From NCBI GenBank assembly GCA_016808115.1, contig JAEQBH010000659.1, positions 310,001 through 374,000 on the forward strand: a stretch of 64,000 bases of DNA, in the 5' to 3' direction. A model generated the notes under the pieces. The model ran no database searches, was not told where the DNA came from, and saw nothing but the letters and a program-made list of their open reading frames with translations. Made by a program: the position numbers and the translations under genes. Below are positions 1-12,196 of the stretch, piece by piece. Positions within the stretch are counted from its first letter, which is position 1. Each line of letters begins with the position of its first letter. Origin of the DNA: Tetrastigma voinierianum. Its lineage: Eukaryota > Streptophyta > Magnoliopsida > Vitales > Vitaceae.

Positions 1-361
1 GGTCAAATACAACAAACAGTAAGGAAGTAATAAATTCTTGCAGCCCATAAATTTCGTAGTCGCGAAATTCACGGCTAAGTGGTAAATTCGCAGCACCGCA
101 AAATCTCGTAATGCTCACTTCCCTTCAGATGAACAATTGCCGCTTTGTAAGCATACAACTGAAGTCTGGCCGTTCTTCGTGATTTGAATCACTTGAAGAT
201 AATGGTAATTGGCTTGCAAAATTGCAAAAATATCCACAACATATGATTAGTACTATAAATGGACCTTAGTGTGTCAATCAAGTTATTTAAGTTGATTATA
301 TACAAAAGTGCTTAAACCCCGTACAGAATGAACAAGGCTTAAAACAACACTATTTAGTACA
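1..361 (-). repeat. 3' LTR of Athila-like element I (partial, cut by window start)
   Basis: This is the start (U3 end, read on the minus strand) of a long terminal repeat. It aligns nearly base for base with 62,290-62,663, the matching end of the 5' LTR of element I. Shared stretches include 'ttgaagataatgg', 'atatccacaacatatgatta' and 'aacaacactattt'. On the minus strand it opens TGTACTAAATAG, directly next to a purine tract at 362-373, as expected for a 3' LTR. The rest of the LTR lies left of the window. It belongs to the same family as the LTRs of D and the solo LTRs at 17.0-18.5 kb and 53.0-54.5 kb. Confidence 0.8.
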
Positions 362-373
362 ACTACTCCCCAA
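362..373 (-). other. Polypurine tract of element I
   Basis: Read on the minus strand this is GGTTGGGGAGTAG, a purine-rich run immediately before the LTR start. It would prime plus-strand DNA synthesis during reverse transcription. The related element D has a similar GTTGGGG directly before its 3' LTR at 35,163. Confidence 0.65.
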
Positions 374-970
374 CCGATACATTGTTAGTCCCTTAGCAAT
401 AACAAAAGAAGGAAGAGCACTGTGCTATGCTCATGCAAAGGAATGGTATTTTCAAAAGTGTATGGATAAGTAACGCCCTACCTCTTGGGCAGGGAATGAT
501 CGAGACCTTACATAACAACCAACACCACATCGACCAACCTAAATAAATTTGGTTCCACTTTATTTCAAATTTCTTTTGTATTGTAGGATGCAAGAGAAAT
601 CGACTCCCACCAAAGTTCCGGTGTGTAATCCAAGCCCACCGATGACTAACCAACTAAGGCTTAGGCATCAAGTCACTTATGATCTTTCGACCACTAACTC
701 CTCGGGTTTCACCCCGAACTCCAAATGAATTCGAAATTCTAGCACCTACGACTCGTTAAACCTCACCCATCCTCCCATGTAGCGAGCACTAAGTCGGTGG
801 TTCCTAACCAACTAAGGCTTAGAGCACCAGGCTTTAAAAACTTTCACCGTAAACCCTGACGTGCTCCTAAGTTTCAAGGTAAAGCGTCGCGACTTTTCTT
901 TATGTTCTCTTTTCTTTTTTCTTTTCCTTTCTCTTTGAAGACTTCATCGCTTCTTTCGGGGGAACTATAA
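374..970 (-). other. 3' untranslated region of element I (distal part)
   Basis: No coding sequence is recognised here. On the minus strand, around 700-890, it resembles the 3' region of D (34,500-34,700): both contain 'gcgacgct', a run like 'cctttgaaa', 'ttaaagcc' and 'gacttagtg'. This supports assigning it to the leader of I's 3' LTR. Two 'aaccaactaaggctta' copies (650 and 808) form a short internal repeat. A pyrimidine-rich run lies at about 897-942. Element A is inserted at about 970. Confidence 0.6.
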
Positions 971-1254
971 TCGATAGACCCTTCCTATTGACAGGAATTC
1001 CACTGAAGAATTCCATAGTAACCTCCCCGTACCAAGCTTCGCCGACCGACAAGTTACTATGAAGCTAAGTCGCAAATCGCTAAAATCGGTTTTGGAAAAC
1101 GTGGGTTATAAAAATGTTCAAAATCATAACTTTAGATTTAACAAAATCCGGCAAAGATAACTACCGCATCGCGTCGTCCCGAAATACAAAAATCACCCGT
1201 ATAAAAAAATACACTCCCAATATTTTCCCCAAAAATCCAACTACAAATACATAA
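971..1254 (-). repeat. Element A 3' LTR, first part
   Basis: It matches 20,641-20,925: both contain 'cgccgaccgacaag', 'aaaatcataactttt/agattta' and 'atccaactac'. The copy stops at 1,254 where element B begins, and resumes at 11,954. Confidence 0.8.
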
Positions 1255-4200
1255 TGTAAAACCCCAACCTTATTGAATGTTATATAATAGTTATTGAACC
1301 GATGGAGGTCTAATGATAAGCGAGGGTACTAGAATTTAGAACGCCTGACATCATTTGGGCATGAAGTGAAAATTGTTTAAAATTGTAACCGGTGCCCTAA
1401 TGAATAGTGATTTTTTCTTATTTATCCGATGGAGGGGGTTGCAAAGGGATTTATAAAATTTCAGTTCCTATGACTTTGAACTGATATTTAGAAGATAATG
1501 GGAGATTTAAGTGAATAGTGATTTCCAGACTGAAATTTGGAGCTCATACTTAAATTTTTTCTGAATTGAGCCTAAAAATACGAGTGTTGTCCTCGAATAA
1601 ATCATACATTTCAACGAAACTGAAATAAAGTGAAACTGAGTCCGCTTGATAGTTTCCAGTGATCCGAACGACCGGTAATAATACGCTATTGTCCTGACAC
1701 GATTTTAATGATTTTAAATAACATATGATTTCTGGTGATTTCGTAGCCCGAAATTCACTCAGAAGGATTTAGTTGCAACATTTTATGTTCAAATTTAAAT
1801 ATAGACGACCATAGAATATTTTTTGACATATAATCGATATAAAAGCAAGAATAAAGTAAACCGAGATAAAATCTCGCTTATAATGGATATTTAATCGTAT
1901 TTCAGCCAATCAAAATCTTTCTTAATGGCTGGGTTATGATTTAAATAATGGGTAAATGACTTGGTCTCATGGGAATGGGATCAATGAGAAGCTCGGATAA
2001 AAGAGTAATTCACTTTAAACCAACCAATGACATTTTGTTACTTAAGGGCACTTTTTGGAATAATATTTTAAAGTCTAAAATTTGGGGATTTAAGTGCTCG
2101 GGTGATCACGATAGGAGAGGAAAGAAAGGAGAAAAGAGAGAAAAGAAAGGGAAGAAAGGGAGAAAGAGGAAGAGAAAGGAGAAACTAAGTCGGGAGGTGA
2201 GTTTTCTTTGTTTTTCAAGCTTTCAAGTGATCTTCAAGTGGTAATCAAGGAGAGGAGCCAAAGAAACTCTCAAGAAACAAGTAAGTTTTCTGGTGGGAAA
2301 GTTAGGTTTGATGTTTCCATGTTTAATGTCTTAAATTCTGGTATGGATGTTAAATTTATGGTATTTAAGGTTTAATGGTGCTGAATTTAATATCAATTGG
2401 AGAAAGCCATGGTTTAGATTAGGTTTTGACAAAATCAAGTGAGTAAGGGTTAGGTTTGATAGTGAATTGTGTGTGTTATGTTGAAATGGGTATAATGCAT
2501 CAGATTTAAGTGTTTAGAGGAAAAAAATGGAAGAGAAACACATTTTGGTCAATTTTGGGCAGCAGTCTCGTACAGGAAATGTCCTGTTTTCTGTTTTGAC
2601 CAGTTTTGGTATTTTTGGCCATAATTTGCTCAATTTTGATCCGATTTGGAAAGGATTTAAGTGGCTACGCAAATAGACTTGAAGGAGAACAAACTTAAGA
2701 AGAATGTATCGCCAAATTCTGATCCTAAGTAGCCTAAATATTCTCAAAGTAGGACCATGTGTGCCAAATTCTGTCTGAAGCTTTTTGAACATAGATTAGC
2801 CCGGTTATTTCGGACGCAGTGAGTTTCTAAGTGTTCGACCGCAGTGATTCCAATCGAACAGAACCCTGAGTTAGCTTTAAATGAGTATAAGGACATAGTG
2901 TCAAAATATGAAGTCAAGACCTCGAAAAGTGAGTAATACAACCGTTACTAGAAAAATCCCAGAAAATGACTAGTTATATGAAAATGTCATAACTTATTTG
3001 GATGATCCGATTGGATTGATTCCAATTCCTAAAATAGATTCCTAGAGGAATAAGAATATAGAATGAAAGTGTTTATGGTGGATTAAATGGAAATTATGGT
3101 TAATGTGTAATTGTGATTTTCTTGGAAAAGGTGAAAAGGACTATCTGGACGTGAACTGAACTCCAACCCGGGAAGCAAGCGGGATTGAGCTGAACTCGTG
3201 AGTGAAAATGATATTTTGAGAATTTAGTTTTTAAAAAAGTGAATGGTTTTAATGTTAAACTGAAAGTTTAATGTAATTCTTTATGTAAATGTTAAGGCAT
3301 ATGGAAATGTTTTATATTGCATTGTTTTATCTTGCATCAATGCATATATTTATATGTGTATTAAATATGTATGCATATGTTAAGGTATTATGAAAGTTTA
3401 AAAATGTTTAAAGTATGCATGTGTTTTAATGATAAAGTAAAGGATTTAAATGTATTTATAAATGTATTTTGAAGAAATGTTTTATCGATGGTTACTCCTA
3501 AACCCCTATGACTCAAGCAGGATCGATATCGCCGAAGTACTTTAAGCGTGTAAGGATTAAGAGGGTAAAGCTATAGGTTACTAATCGAGGGAGGAAATGT
3601 GTGTCTAGAGTAATATCCCATACGTGATAAAGTACTATGACTGAACCCTATGCAAAGCGTGAGTTTCTCCGCAGTTGCAGTGGTTGATCGGAATGTGATC
3701 GCCCTCACCGTCAAGCATTCTAAACTCGTCGGCGTGTTTATTCCCCCGGGTTCCACTTAAAGAATGAAAGAAAGAAATAAAGAAAGAAAAGTTTAAGGCA
3801 TAAAATGCTAAAGCATAAACGGATTTTAAATGCATAAGACGAGAAAGAAAGTTTAAGGCATAAATTCTGAAGCACAATGGATTTTAAATGCATAAGTATT
3901 TATGGAAAGAAAGTTTAAGGTATAAATTCTAAAGCATAAATGGATTTTAAATGCATAAGTATTTATTGAAAGAAAGTTTAAGGTATAACAAGTAGTTATA
4001 CAAACTGATTTTAATGGTATCGTGATTATGGAAAGAAAAGTTTAAGGCATAAATGTTTAATTAAATGGATTTTAATTTGTATAAGTATGGTATTATATCG
4101 ATATGTACCGAAATGTTATATAAATGAAAATACACTCACCGAGCTCGTTTAGCTCATTCTTTCCGTATGTTTCAAAACATTTTCAGGTTCCGAGACGTGA

Positions 4201-4803
4201 GCCTAGAGTATCCTCCCGTGCGTGCTGAGTCGAGCCATCGAGAGACGACGCATGTGAACTCGTGACAGAGTAAATAGCTTCGTGACATTTTATATGTCAA
4301 ATAATTTGTCATGTATATATATGCATATATGGATATATTTTGAAAAGGAACTACTTAGGGCTACTGCTTATGTCCTGGGCCAAGCCCAAGTTTTTTTGAA
4401 AACCCGTGCATGGAATTGAAGAAGTTTTGAATGTTTTGATGATTGAAATGAATAAATGTATATGGTGAGAGATATTGAAGTTGATTGAGTCAAGGGACGA
4501 GAGCGTCCTACAATGAAAGTTGAAATTGGGTGATTTGAAGTGTTTTTAAATGCTTATGCAGGTATTTTTAAATTTGGGAAAAGTCCGAAATATGAGAAAC
4601 TCGCCAATTTTTACCAAAAATCCAAGGCGTTGAAAATGAAAAAGAAAAAAAATTTTTATCACTGGCTCGCATTATTTTCAAAGATATGTTAAGAATTGTA
4701 AAGGGTTCATCCATGGATTTTATTTGATTGTTTTTGAGGAAATGTTTCTATATCCATCGGAGTCGAGGTCCCTGCTCATGAGGTTAATCCGGCCGATCCT
4801 TCA
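1255..4803 (+). repeat. Element B 5' LTR
   Basis: It starts TGTAAAACCCCAACC and ends GATCCTTCA. It is collinear along its whole length with 8,413-11,953, differing mainly by small insertions and deletions. It holds a purine-rich tract at about 2,113-2,190, which on the plus strand spells an artefactual lysine-rich reading frame, and a 62-bp tandem repeat near its 3' end. Confidence 0.9.
3785..4090 (+). repeat. About 5-copy 62-bp tandem repeat in B 5' LTR
   Basis: Units follow the pattern 'gaaagaaagtttaaggcata' then 'aaagcataaatggattttaa' then 'atgcataagtatttat'. Five imperfect copies are seen, the last two most diverged. The same array occurs in the right LTR, so it predates this insertion. 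Confidence 0.8.
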
Positions 4804-4806
4804 ACG

Positions 4807-4819
4807 TGGTATCGTGAGC
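4807..4819 (+). other. Element B primer-binding site (initiator-Met type)
   Basis: TGGTATCGTGAGC lies 3 bases after the LTR's CA end. It closely resembles TGGTATCAGAGC, the usual complement of the 3' end of plant initiator tRNA-Met used by many Ty3/gypsy elements. Confidence 0.75.
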
Positions 4820-4972
4820 GAAGTTTGAAAAATGTTATAAAGATTTGAAAATTGTTATTTTTATATGATTGTTTTAATGTTTTCTTTAAGATTTCATGAA
4901 AAAAATAAAAATAAATTATGATTTAAAACTCCATATATGCATTACATGACATATTAATTTTAATCACGTAAA

Positions 4973-5260
4973 ATGCGCTGTCGAGGCCGACCACCCACCA
5001 GAGAGCTCTGAGGCAAGAGATTCACCACCCGAGGAACATGTTGATGAGTCTGCGATAGCCCTCCACCAGCATAGCCTAGGGGTCGCACCGCCTCCCGAGG
5101 TCAGGAGTGACGTATACTTTAGAGCGTATGGCTCGATGTTAGCCACAACATTTCAATCAGCCCCGTGAGCCGACAACCATCGAGAGGGTAAGGAAATTGG
5201 GAGGCAAGAAATTATGACTTATAGGAGATCCTCGAAAGGCATGGTCGTATACAGGGTAAT
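4973..5260 (+). pseudogene. Element B gag N-terminal remnant
   Basis: It begins with an ATG followed by Arg/Pro-rich codons (RGRPPTRE-like) and then an acidic stretch reading SEARDSPPEEHVDES in another frame. This is the style of the N-terminus of chromovirus Gag. Frames change within 100 bases and no CCHC zinc knuckle appears before protease-like sequence starts at about 5,400, so most of gag is deleted. That explains the short internal region of B. Gag would form the intracellular particle; this copy cannot encode it. Confidence 0.5.
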
Positions 5261-5389
5261 GAGATGGTTAATTGAAAATGCATGGGTTTAATTTAGCTTA
5301 TTAGAATTAATGACATTAAGTGAATTGTTAATTGTAATTGTTAAAAGAAAATTGGAAGAAATCAAGACATAATGATGAATGTGTAACGG

Positions 5390-8300
5390 TGTAGATTTCA
5401 AGCACCCTAGGAAAAAGTATGGAAAAGTTGACATTACAACAGAGTGATTATTTGACTGTGAGTTTTTGGCAGCCTCTGATATTATTAGATATCCATGACT
5501 TTGATATTATATTAGTATGGATTTACTATCTCAGATGATCATGTTAGCAAAGGATTGTTATAGGAAAGAGGTTAGGTTCTATAAGCCGGCAGAAGACAGA
5601 GGTTTGCTTTTATGTGGGTTACGAAAATACCAATGCACAATAATATGACGTTTATGTGGGCTAGTAAAATACTAAAGTTATATAAAAGGTACCTAGCTTA
5701 TGCTATTGAGGTGTGGGAGGGTACGAATGGAAGATATTCTGGATAGTAAAAATATATATATATATTAATTTTTGTGGGATTGAAATGACCTCTTAGACGA
5801 ACTAATTGCTAAGGCACCTTTATATGATGGCTCCTTTAAAAGTTGAAAAGAATTGAAAAGAATTGAAAGTATAATCGGGATGAGCTTGTGAGTAAGGGTT
5901 TTGTTAGGCCGAGTACTTCGCTTGGGGAGTGCCTGCTTCAAGGAGTAAAAAAAAAAAAAAAAAAATGACGATGAAAGTTTAAGATCAGATATTGATTACA
6001 GAGAGTTGAATAAAGTGAAATACGCAATCAACACTCCATTTACACGATTGGATGATCTTTTTTGATCAATTACGTGGAATCCAGGGTATTTCTTGAATGG
6101 ATCTAAGCTCAGGTTACCATCAATTGTAAAGATTAGGTCAGAGGATGTTCCTATGACAACTTTGAAAAACATGGTATAGCATTATGAAGCTTTATTCATG
6201 CTAGCTCTGACTAACTTATATTCACTCGCTTTATGGATCTTATGAATAGATCTTTCAGCCTTATTTAGATCAGTTTGTTATAGTATTCATTGATGACATA
6301 TTTTAATCTATTGCGCAATGAAGATCATGAGAGCATCTGGTAAATTCTATTTACTTAGTATGCCAAACTTAGTAAATTCTAGTTCGGGTTAGACGTTGTC
6401 GCTTCTAAGGCATGTGATTTCGGAAGGGGGGTTTCTCGTTGATCCTCAAAAGATTGAGAAAATTGTGAACTCGAAAACCACCTACGAATGACAGATACAA
6501 AGTTTTTAGGTTAAGGTGGTATTATCGGAAGGTTGTTAAGTGGATTTTCAAAGTTAGCGATCCTCACTAAATTCGACAAGCGCGAAAGATGAAAAAGCTT
6601 GTATGGTAAGAGACATGTTAGAAAAAGATTCGATGAACTAAAAGGACTTGACCTTAGCCTCTAGTTCTTACAATTCCTGGCCGTGGCAAGAAGGATATAC
6701 AAGATATTCAGATGCTTCTAGCAGAGCTTAGGGTGAGTTAATGCAACTAGAGCACACAGAGAGCATAAGGATTTGGCAGAATGAGTACATGAGTTAACAC
6801 TGGCATGATAACTGCAGTCATTGTCAGAGTCTTTGCTCTACGTATGGAGACATTACTCGATATGGAGTCAGTATGTAAAATTTTTACAGATCACAAGAAC
6901 ATGTAATATTTATTCACATAGAAAAGCTAAATATGAGACGTAGGAGATGGGTTGAACTCATTAAGGATTATGAGTGCACTTATTGAAAACACGGAAGGTT
7001 AATGCAACTGGGATGCCTTAGAGGCTGCTCCATATCTCACCTAAAGGTTGTGTACTCCCTATGTTTATGGAATTGAGGTCTTTAGGTATGCAGACTAGAA
7101 TTGACAGATATTAGTCCTCGTACTAATAGACAAGGTAAGGGAGCCAGACTCAAGATACGATCATGATTAAATCAGTGAAGCCGTAGTCCGGCGCTTAAAA
7201 GGATTTTTAGTGATCAGCATGTATAGTGATGCATAGTCACAGGTTATGTGTACTAGATGTGGGAAGATTAAAGAAATAAATTATGGAGAGGCTCACTCTT
7301 CTACATAGGCGATGCATCAGGGAAACACTAAAATGTATCATACCCTAAGGGAATACTAAAGGTGGAAGGGCATAAAGAAAGATGTTGCAGAATTATTTTT
7401 AAACACTACTACAAGCATAAGGTTGAGTGACTCTAGTATGATTTGCGGTGGCCTTATAGTCTTCTTCCGATCCCTCAAGTGAAATGGGAGAGAATCATGA
7501 TGGATTTTTATTTCCACTTTGCCGTAGTGGTTATGATGTGATATAGGTGATTGTGATAGATCGACTTCCAAATCACTAATTTCCTACCTATGGAAAAAAA
7601 TAGTGACTTGGGTTGAGGAAGTTAATATTAGATATAAAGAGATTGCAAATGACTTCACATTAGATGACCAACTGAAAGAGCCATACGTATTATTGAAGTT
7701 ATGCTACTCAAGGCTCAGGTGTTAGAGTTTAAAGGAAGTTAGAAAGACATTTACCATTAATGGAGTTTTCCTACAATTTAGTTATCATGCAAGTATTGAA
7801 ATGGCGCCTCATGAGGCCTTATATGGAAGGAAGTGTGTGACTCATTATGTTGGGATGAGGAAAGGGAGAGAGAAAATTTTTAGGTTCATAAATTGTTCGA
7901 AGCAATGTATAATGTTAAAGTTATCATGATAGATTAAAGATAGCTCTAAGATTGACAGAAAAGTTATGTTAATAAACTCCAAGGAGAGATTTAGAATTTT
8001 AGGTGGGGGATCGTATTTATGAGGATATCACCCCTCGAAAGGGTGTGATATTCGGAAAGAAAGGGAAGCTAAGTCCCATCTATATGGGACTTTATGAAAT
8101 TATGAAAATAATTGGAGAGGTAGCTATTCGTTGAGGTCAAGCACCGACCGCCGTAATACATGACATATTTTACATTTCTATGCTTCGAAAAGTGATATGA
8201 CGATTCTTCATACGTGGTTAAGAGATCAACCGGGTTGAATTGAAAGAAGATTTGACGTATGAAGAAAGACCTGCTCAAATTGTTGACGAAATGATTAGGA

Positions 8301-8390
8301 TCTTTGGAAACAAAGTGATTCCTTTAGTAAAGGTGTTGTGATGAATCACTTCAAGAGAGAGGAAGTAACATGAGAATTTAAATTTCGAGG
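5390..8390 (+). pseudogene. Element B pol (protease-RT-RNase H-integrase-chromodomain), decayed
   Basis: Domain order is readable in scattered frames. End of protease near 5,470-5,530 (LLDIHDFDIILVW, compare the usual FDVILGMDWL). RT from about 5,985 (DYRELNKV), then KIRSEDVPMT near 6,130 and the catalytic block QFVIVFIDDI near 6,270. RNase H lies at roughly 6,640-7,000. The integrase core shows a MDF..F motif near 7,500 and VIVDRL near 7,550, then ALYGRKCV near 7,825. The C-terminus reads HDIFHISMLRK near 8,160 and NKVIPLVKVL near 8,310, typical of the chromovirus integrase tail and chromodomain. A 19-base A run at 5,947-5,965 breaks the frame. Many stops make it non-functional. Confidence 0.8.
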
Positions 8391-8396
8391 ACGAAT

Positions 8397-8412
8397 TTTA
8401 TAAGGAGGCATT
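8397..8412 (+). other. Element B polypurine tract
   Basis: The sequence 'cgaggacgaatttt' is followed by 'ataaggaggcatt' directly before the TG of the right LTR. This is the common gypsy pattern for the plus-strand primer and fixes B on the plus strand. Confidence 0.65.
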
Positions 8413-11400
8413 TGTAAAACCCCAACCTTATTGAATGTTATAATAGTAGTGGCTGAACTCGATTTGAGGTCTAATGATAGAAGCGAGGGTGATTAGAATT
8501 TAACGTGCTTCCGACATCATTCGGGGCATGAAGTAAAATTGTCGAAAATTGTAACCAGGTCTTTAATGAATAGTGATTTTTTCTTTATTTTATCCCGATG
8601 TGTTGCAAAGGAGCTTAAGAAAATTTCAGTTCCTATGACTTTGAACTCGATATTTAGAAGATAATGGGAGATTTATGAATAGTGATTTTAGATCGAATTT
8701 GGAGCTCGCTGAAATTTTTCTGAAATTGAGCCGAAAAATATTTAAAAGAAGTCTGAATAAATCCTCATAAAGATTAACGAGAACCGAATAAAGCTCGAAA
8801 CTGAAATCGCTTGGATAGTTTCCGTGTGATCCGAACGTACTCCGGTAATACGCTATTGTCCTATTACCGATTTTAATGATTTTAAATATGATTTCGTGAT
8901 TTCGCAGCCCGAAAATTCACCGTGAAGGATTTAGTTTTAAAATATTTATGTTCAATTTAATATAACGATTTACCACAGAATATTTATTATATATCTATAT
9001 AATATAAATATATAATCGATAAATTCATATATTGAGATATACGACTGTACTAGCCAATCAAAATCTTTCTTAATGGCTAAGTTATGATTTAAATAATGGT
9101 AATGACTTGGTCTCATGAATGGACTTCAATGAGAAGTCGATAAAAAAGATAATTCACTTTAACCAACCAATGATATTTCTTGTTACTTAAGGGCACTTTT
9201 GAATAATATTTTAAAGTCTAAAATTTGGGGATTTAAGTGCTCAAAAGAGGGATCACGTATAGAGAGGAAAGAAAGGAGAAAAAGAGAGAAAAGAAAGGGT
9301 TAAAGGAGAAAGAGGAAGAGAAAGGAGAAATCCAGCCGGGGAGGTGAGTTTTCTTGCTTTTCAACTTTTCAAGTGATCTTTCAAGTGGTAATCAAGAGAG
9401 GAGCCAAAGAAACTCAAGAAACAAGTAAGTTTTCAGTGGTGGGAGTTAGGCTTGATGTTTTCCATGTTTAATGTCTTAAATTCGGTATGATGTTAAATTT
9501 ATGGTATTTAAGGTTTAATGGTGCCGAATTTAATATCAATTGAGAAAGCCATGGTTTAGATTAGGTTTTGACAAAATCAAGTGAGTAAGGGTTAGGGTTT
9601 GATAGTGAATTGTGTGGTAAGTTATGTTGAAATGGGTATAATGCATCAGATTTAAGTGTTTAGAGTGAGAAAAAAATGGAAGAGAAACACATTTTGGTCA
9701 ATTTGGCAATAGCCTCGGTACAGAAATGTCCTGTTTTCGTTTTGACCAGTTTTGGTATTGGCCATAACTTGCTCAATTTTGATCCGATTTGAGTGATTTA
9801 AGTGGCTACGTAAAAATAGACTTGAAGGAGAACAAAACTTAAGAAGAATGTATCGCCACCCCTGATCCTAAGTAGCCTGGGAATATTCACTCAAAGTAGA
9901 CCATGTGCAAGCCAATTCTGGTTCAGTTTTTGAACACAGATTAGCCCTGCTATTTGACGTATGAGTTTCTATGTTCGAATTGGGTGATTCCAATTGAATA
10001 GAACCTTAGCACCTTAGCTTTAAATGAGTATAAGGACATATCGTAAACATGAAGTCAAGACTCGGAAAAGTGAGTAATACAAACTGTTACTAGAAAATTC
10101 CAGAATGACTAGCTGGCATGAAAATGCCATAACTTTAGTTTGGATGATCCGATTGGATTGATTCCACCTTATAAAATAGATTCCTAGAGGAATAAGAATA
10201 TAGGAATGAGTGTTTGGGTGGATTAAAATGGAAATTATGGTTAATGTAATTGTGATTTTTTGGAAAAAGGTGAAAAGGACTATCTGGATGAACCCGAACT
10301 CAACTGAAGCAAGCTGGGATCGAGCTATGAACTCGTGAGTGAAAATGACATTTTGAGAATTTAGTTTTTAAAAGTGAATGGTTTTAATGTTAAACTGAAA
10401 GTTTTAATGTAAATTTTTATGTAAATGTTAAGGCATATGGAAATGTTTTATATTGCATTGTTTTATCTTGCATCAATGCATATATTTATATGTGTATTAA
10501 ATATGTATGCATGTTAAGGTATTATGAAAGTTTAAAAATGTGTTTAAAGTATTTATTATGTGTTTTAATGATAAAGTAAAGGATTTAAATGTATTTATAA
10601 ATGTATTTTGAAGAAATGTTTACTGATGAGCATTTTGTTCCCTATGACGGTTACGAACATATCACAAGTACTTGCCGCAAGGATTAAGAGGTAAAGAGCA
10701 AAGTTACTAATCGAGGGAGCAGGGTAGGTGCCTGTAGTAATATCCTTACACGTGATAAAGTACTATGACTGGAACCTATGCAAAGCTGAGTTTCTCCGCA
10801 GCCGTAGTGGTTATGACCGGAATGTGATCGCCCTCACCGTCAAGCATCTTAAACTGCTCTAAGGTGTTTATTCCCCGGGGTTCCATCGAAAGAATGAAAG
10901 AAAGAAATAAAGAAAGAGGCGAAGGCATAAATGCTTAAAGCATAAAATGGATTTTAAATGCATATATTATGGAAAGAAAAGTTTAAGGCATAAATTCTAA
11001 AGCATAAATGGATTTTAAAATGCATAAGTATTTATGGAAAGAGAGCTACATAAATTTTTTAAAGCATAAATGATTTTAAATGCATAAGTATTTATTGAAA
11101 GAAAGTTTAAGGTATAAATGTTTAGCATAACCGATTTTTTAATGGTATCAAAAAGATTTATGGAAAGAAAGTTTAAGGCATAAAATGTTTAATGTATAAA
11201 TGGATTTTAATTGTATAAGTATGTATTATATTGATATGTAATTCAAAATGTTATATATAAATGAAATGTACACTCACCGAGCTCGTTTTAGCTCATTCTT
11301 TCTCCTCGTATGTTTCAAAAACATTTTCAGGTTCCGAGACAGGTGAGCCGGTAGAGTATCCTCTCAGGCAAAGTGAGTCGAAGCTATCGAGGAGACGGCG

Positions 11401-11953
11401 AGATGTGAACTCGTGACATAAATAGCTTGCATATTTTATATGTCAAATAATTTCGTCATGTATATATGCATATATGGATATATTTTGAAAAAAGGAATCC
11501 ATTAGCGCTTCTGGCTTATGTTCGCCAAGCCCAAGTTTATTTAAAACTGCATGGAATTGAAGCAGTTTTGAATGTTTTGATGATTGAATGAATAAATGTA
11601 TACGGTATATATTGTGTTGATTGAGTCATGGGACGAGGAGTCCTACAAATGAAAGTTGAAAAATTTGAAGACGCAAAGTGTTTTTAAATGCTTATGTGTA
11701 TTTGTAAATTTGGGAAAGTCCGAAAAACAGAGGGAAACTCTCCGGCCAATTTTTACGAAAAATCCAAGTGTTTGAAAAAAAGAAAAAATTTTTTATCACT
11801 TCTCGTCTCGCATTATTTTCTAAAGATATGTTAAGAATTGTAAAGGGGTTCGCCTCCATGGATTTTATTTGATTGTTTTCGAGGAAATGTTTTATATCCA
11901 TTGAGTGCGGAGGTCCCTGGGTTCAAGGAGGTTAATCCGGTCAGGATCCTTCA
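8413..11953 (+). repeat. Element B 3' LTR
   Basis: It is collinear with 1,255-4,803, with the same TGTAAAACCCC start and CCTTCA end. Differences are mostly 1-5 base indels. The tandem array recurs at about 10,905-11,230. Confidence 0.9.
10905..11230 (+). repeat. 62-bp tandem repeat in B 3' LTR
   Basis: About five imperfect units of the same 'gaaagaaagtttaaggcata ... gattttaaatgcata' repeat as at 3,785-4,090. Unit lengths vary slightly between the two LTRs. Confidence 0.78.
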
Positions 11954-12106
11954 AAATAAAAGGACTCCGTCCTCACTGCAATATAAGATACGAATTAATC
12001 CAACATAATTTCATCGCAACCCGTTTTCTCAAAACCATGCATGCATATTTTACAAAAGATATTTACATATACAAAATGTCACATTTAACATTTACTACGT
12101 TTATTT

Positions 12107-12196
<90 letters not shown>

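Larger units (their letters stand above)
1255..11953 (+). mobile_element. Element B: chromovirus-like retrotransposon with 3.5 kb LTRs
   Basis: A complete-ended LTR element of 10.7 kb inserted into the 3' LTR of A. LTRs of about 3,549 and 3,541 bp flank an internal region of only 3.6 kb. The LTRs open TGTAAAACCCC and close CCTTCA. A primer site follows the left LTR, and the sequence before the right LTR ends in a purine tract. The empty site survives in A's other LTR near 20,915-20,940. The internal part has a gag N-terminal remnant and a badly decayed pol. Flanking bases (ATAA on the left, AATAA on the right) fit a short target duplication. Confidence 0.88.

Noticed and set aside
1969..2244. 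Lysine-rich 91-codon frame
   Set aside because: It is a purine-rich tract in the B LTR, present with frame changes in the other LTR; not a conserved protein.
4807..4819. tRNA gene fragments at the TGGTATC / TGGCGCC sites
   Set aside because: These are only 13-18 base complements of tRNA 3' ends next to LTRs, that is primer sites; no cloverleaf sequence surrounds them.
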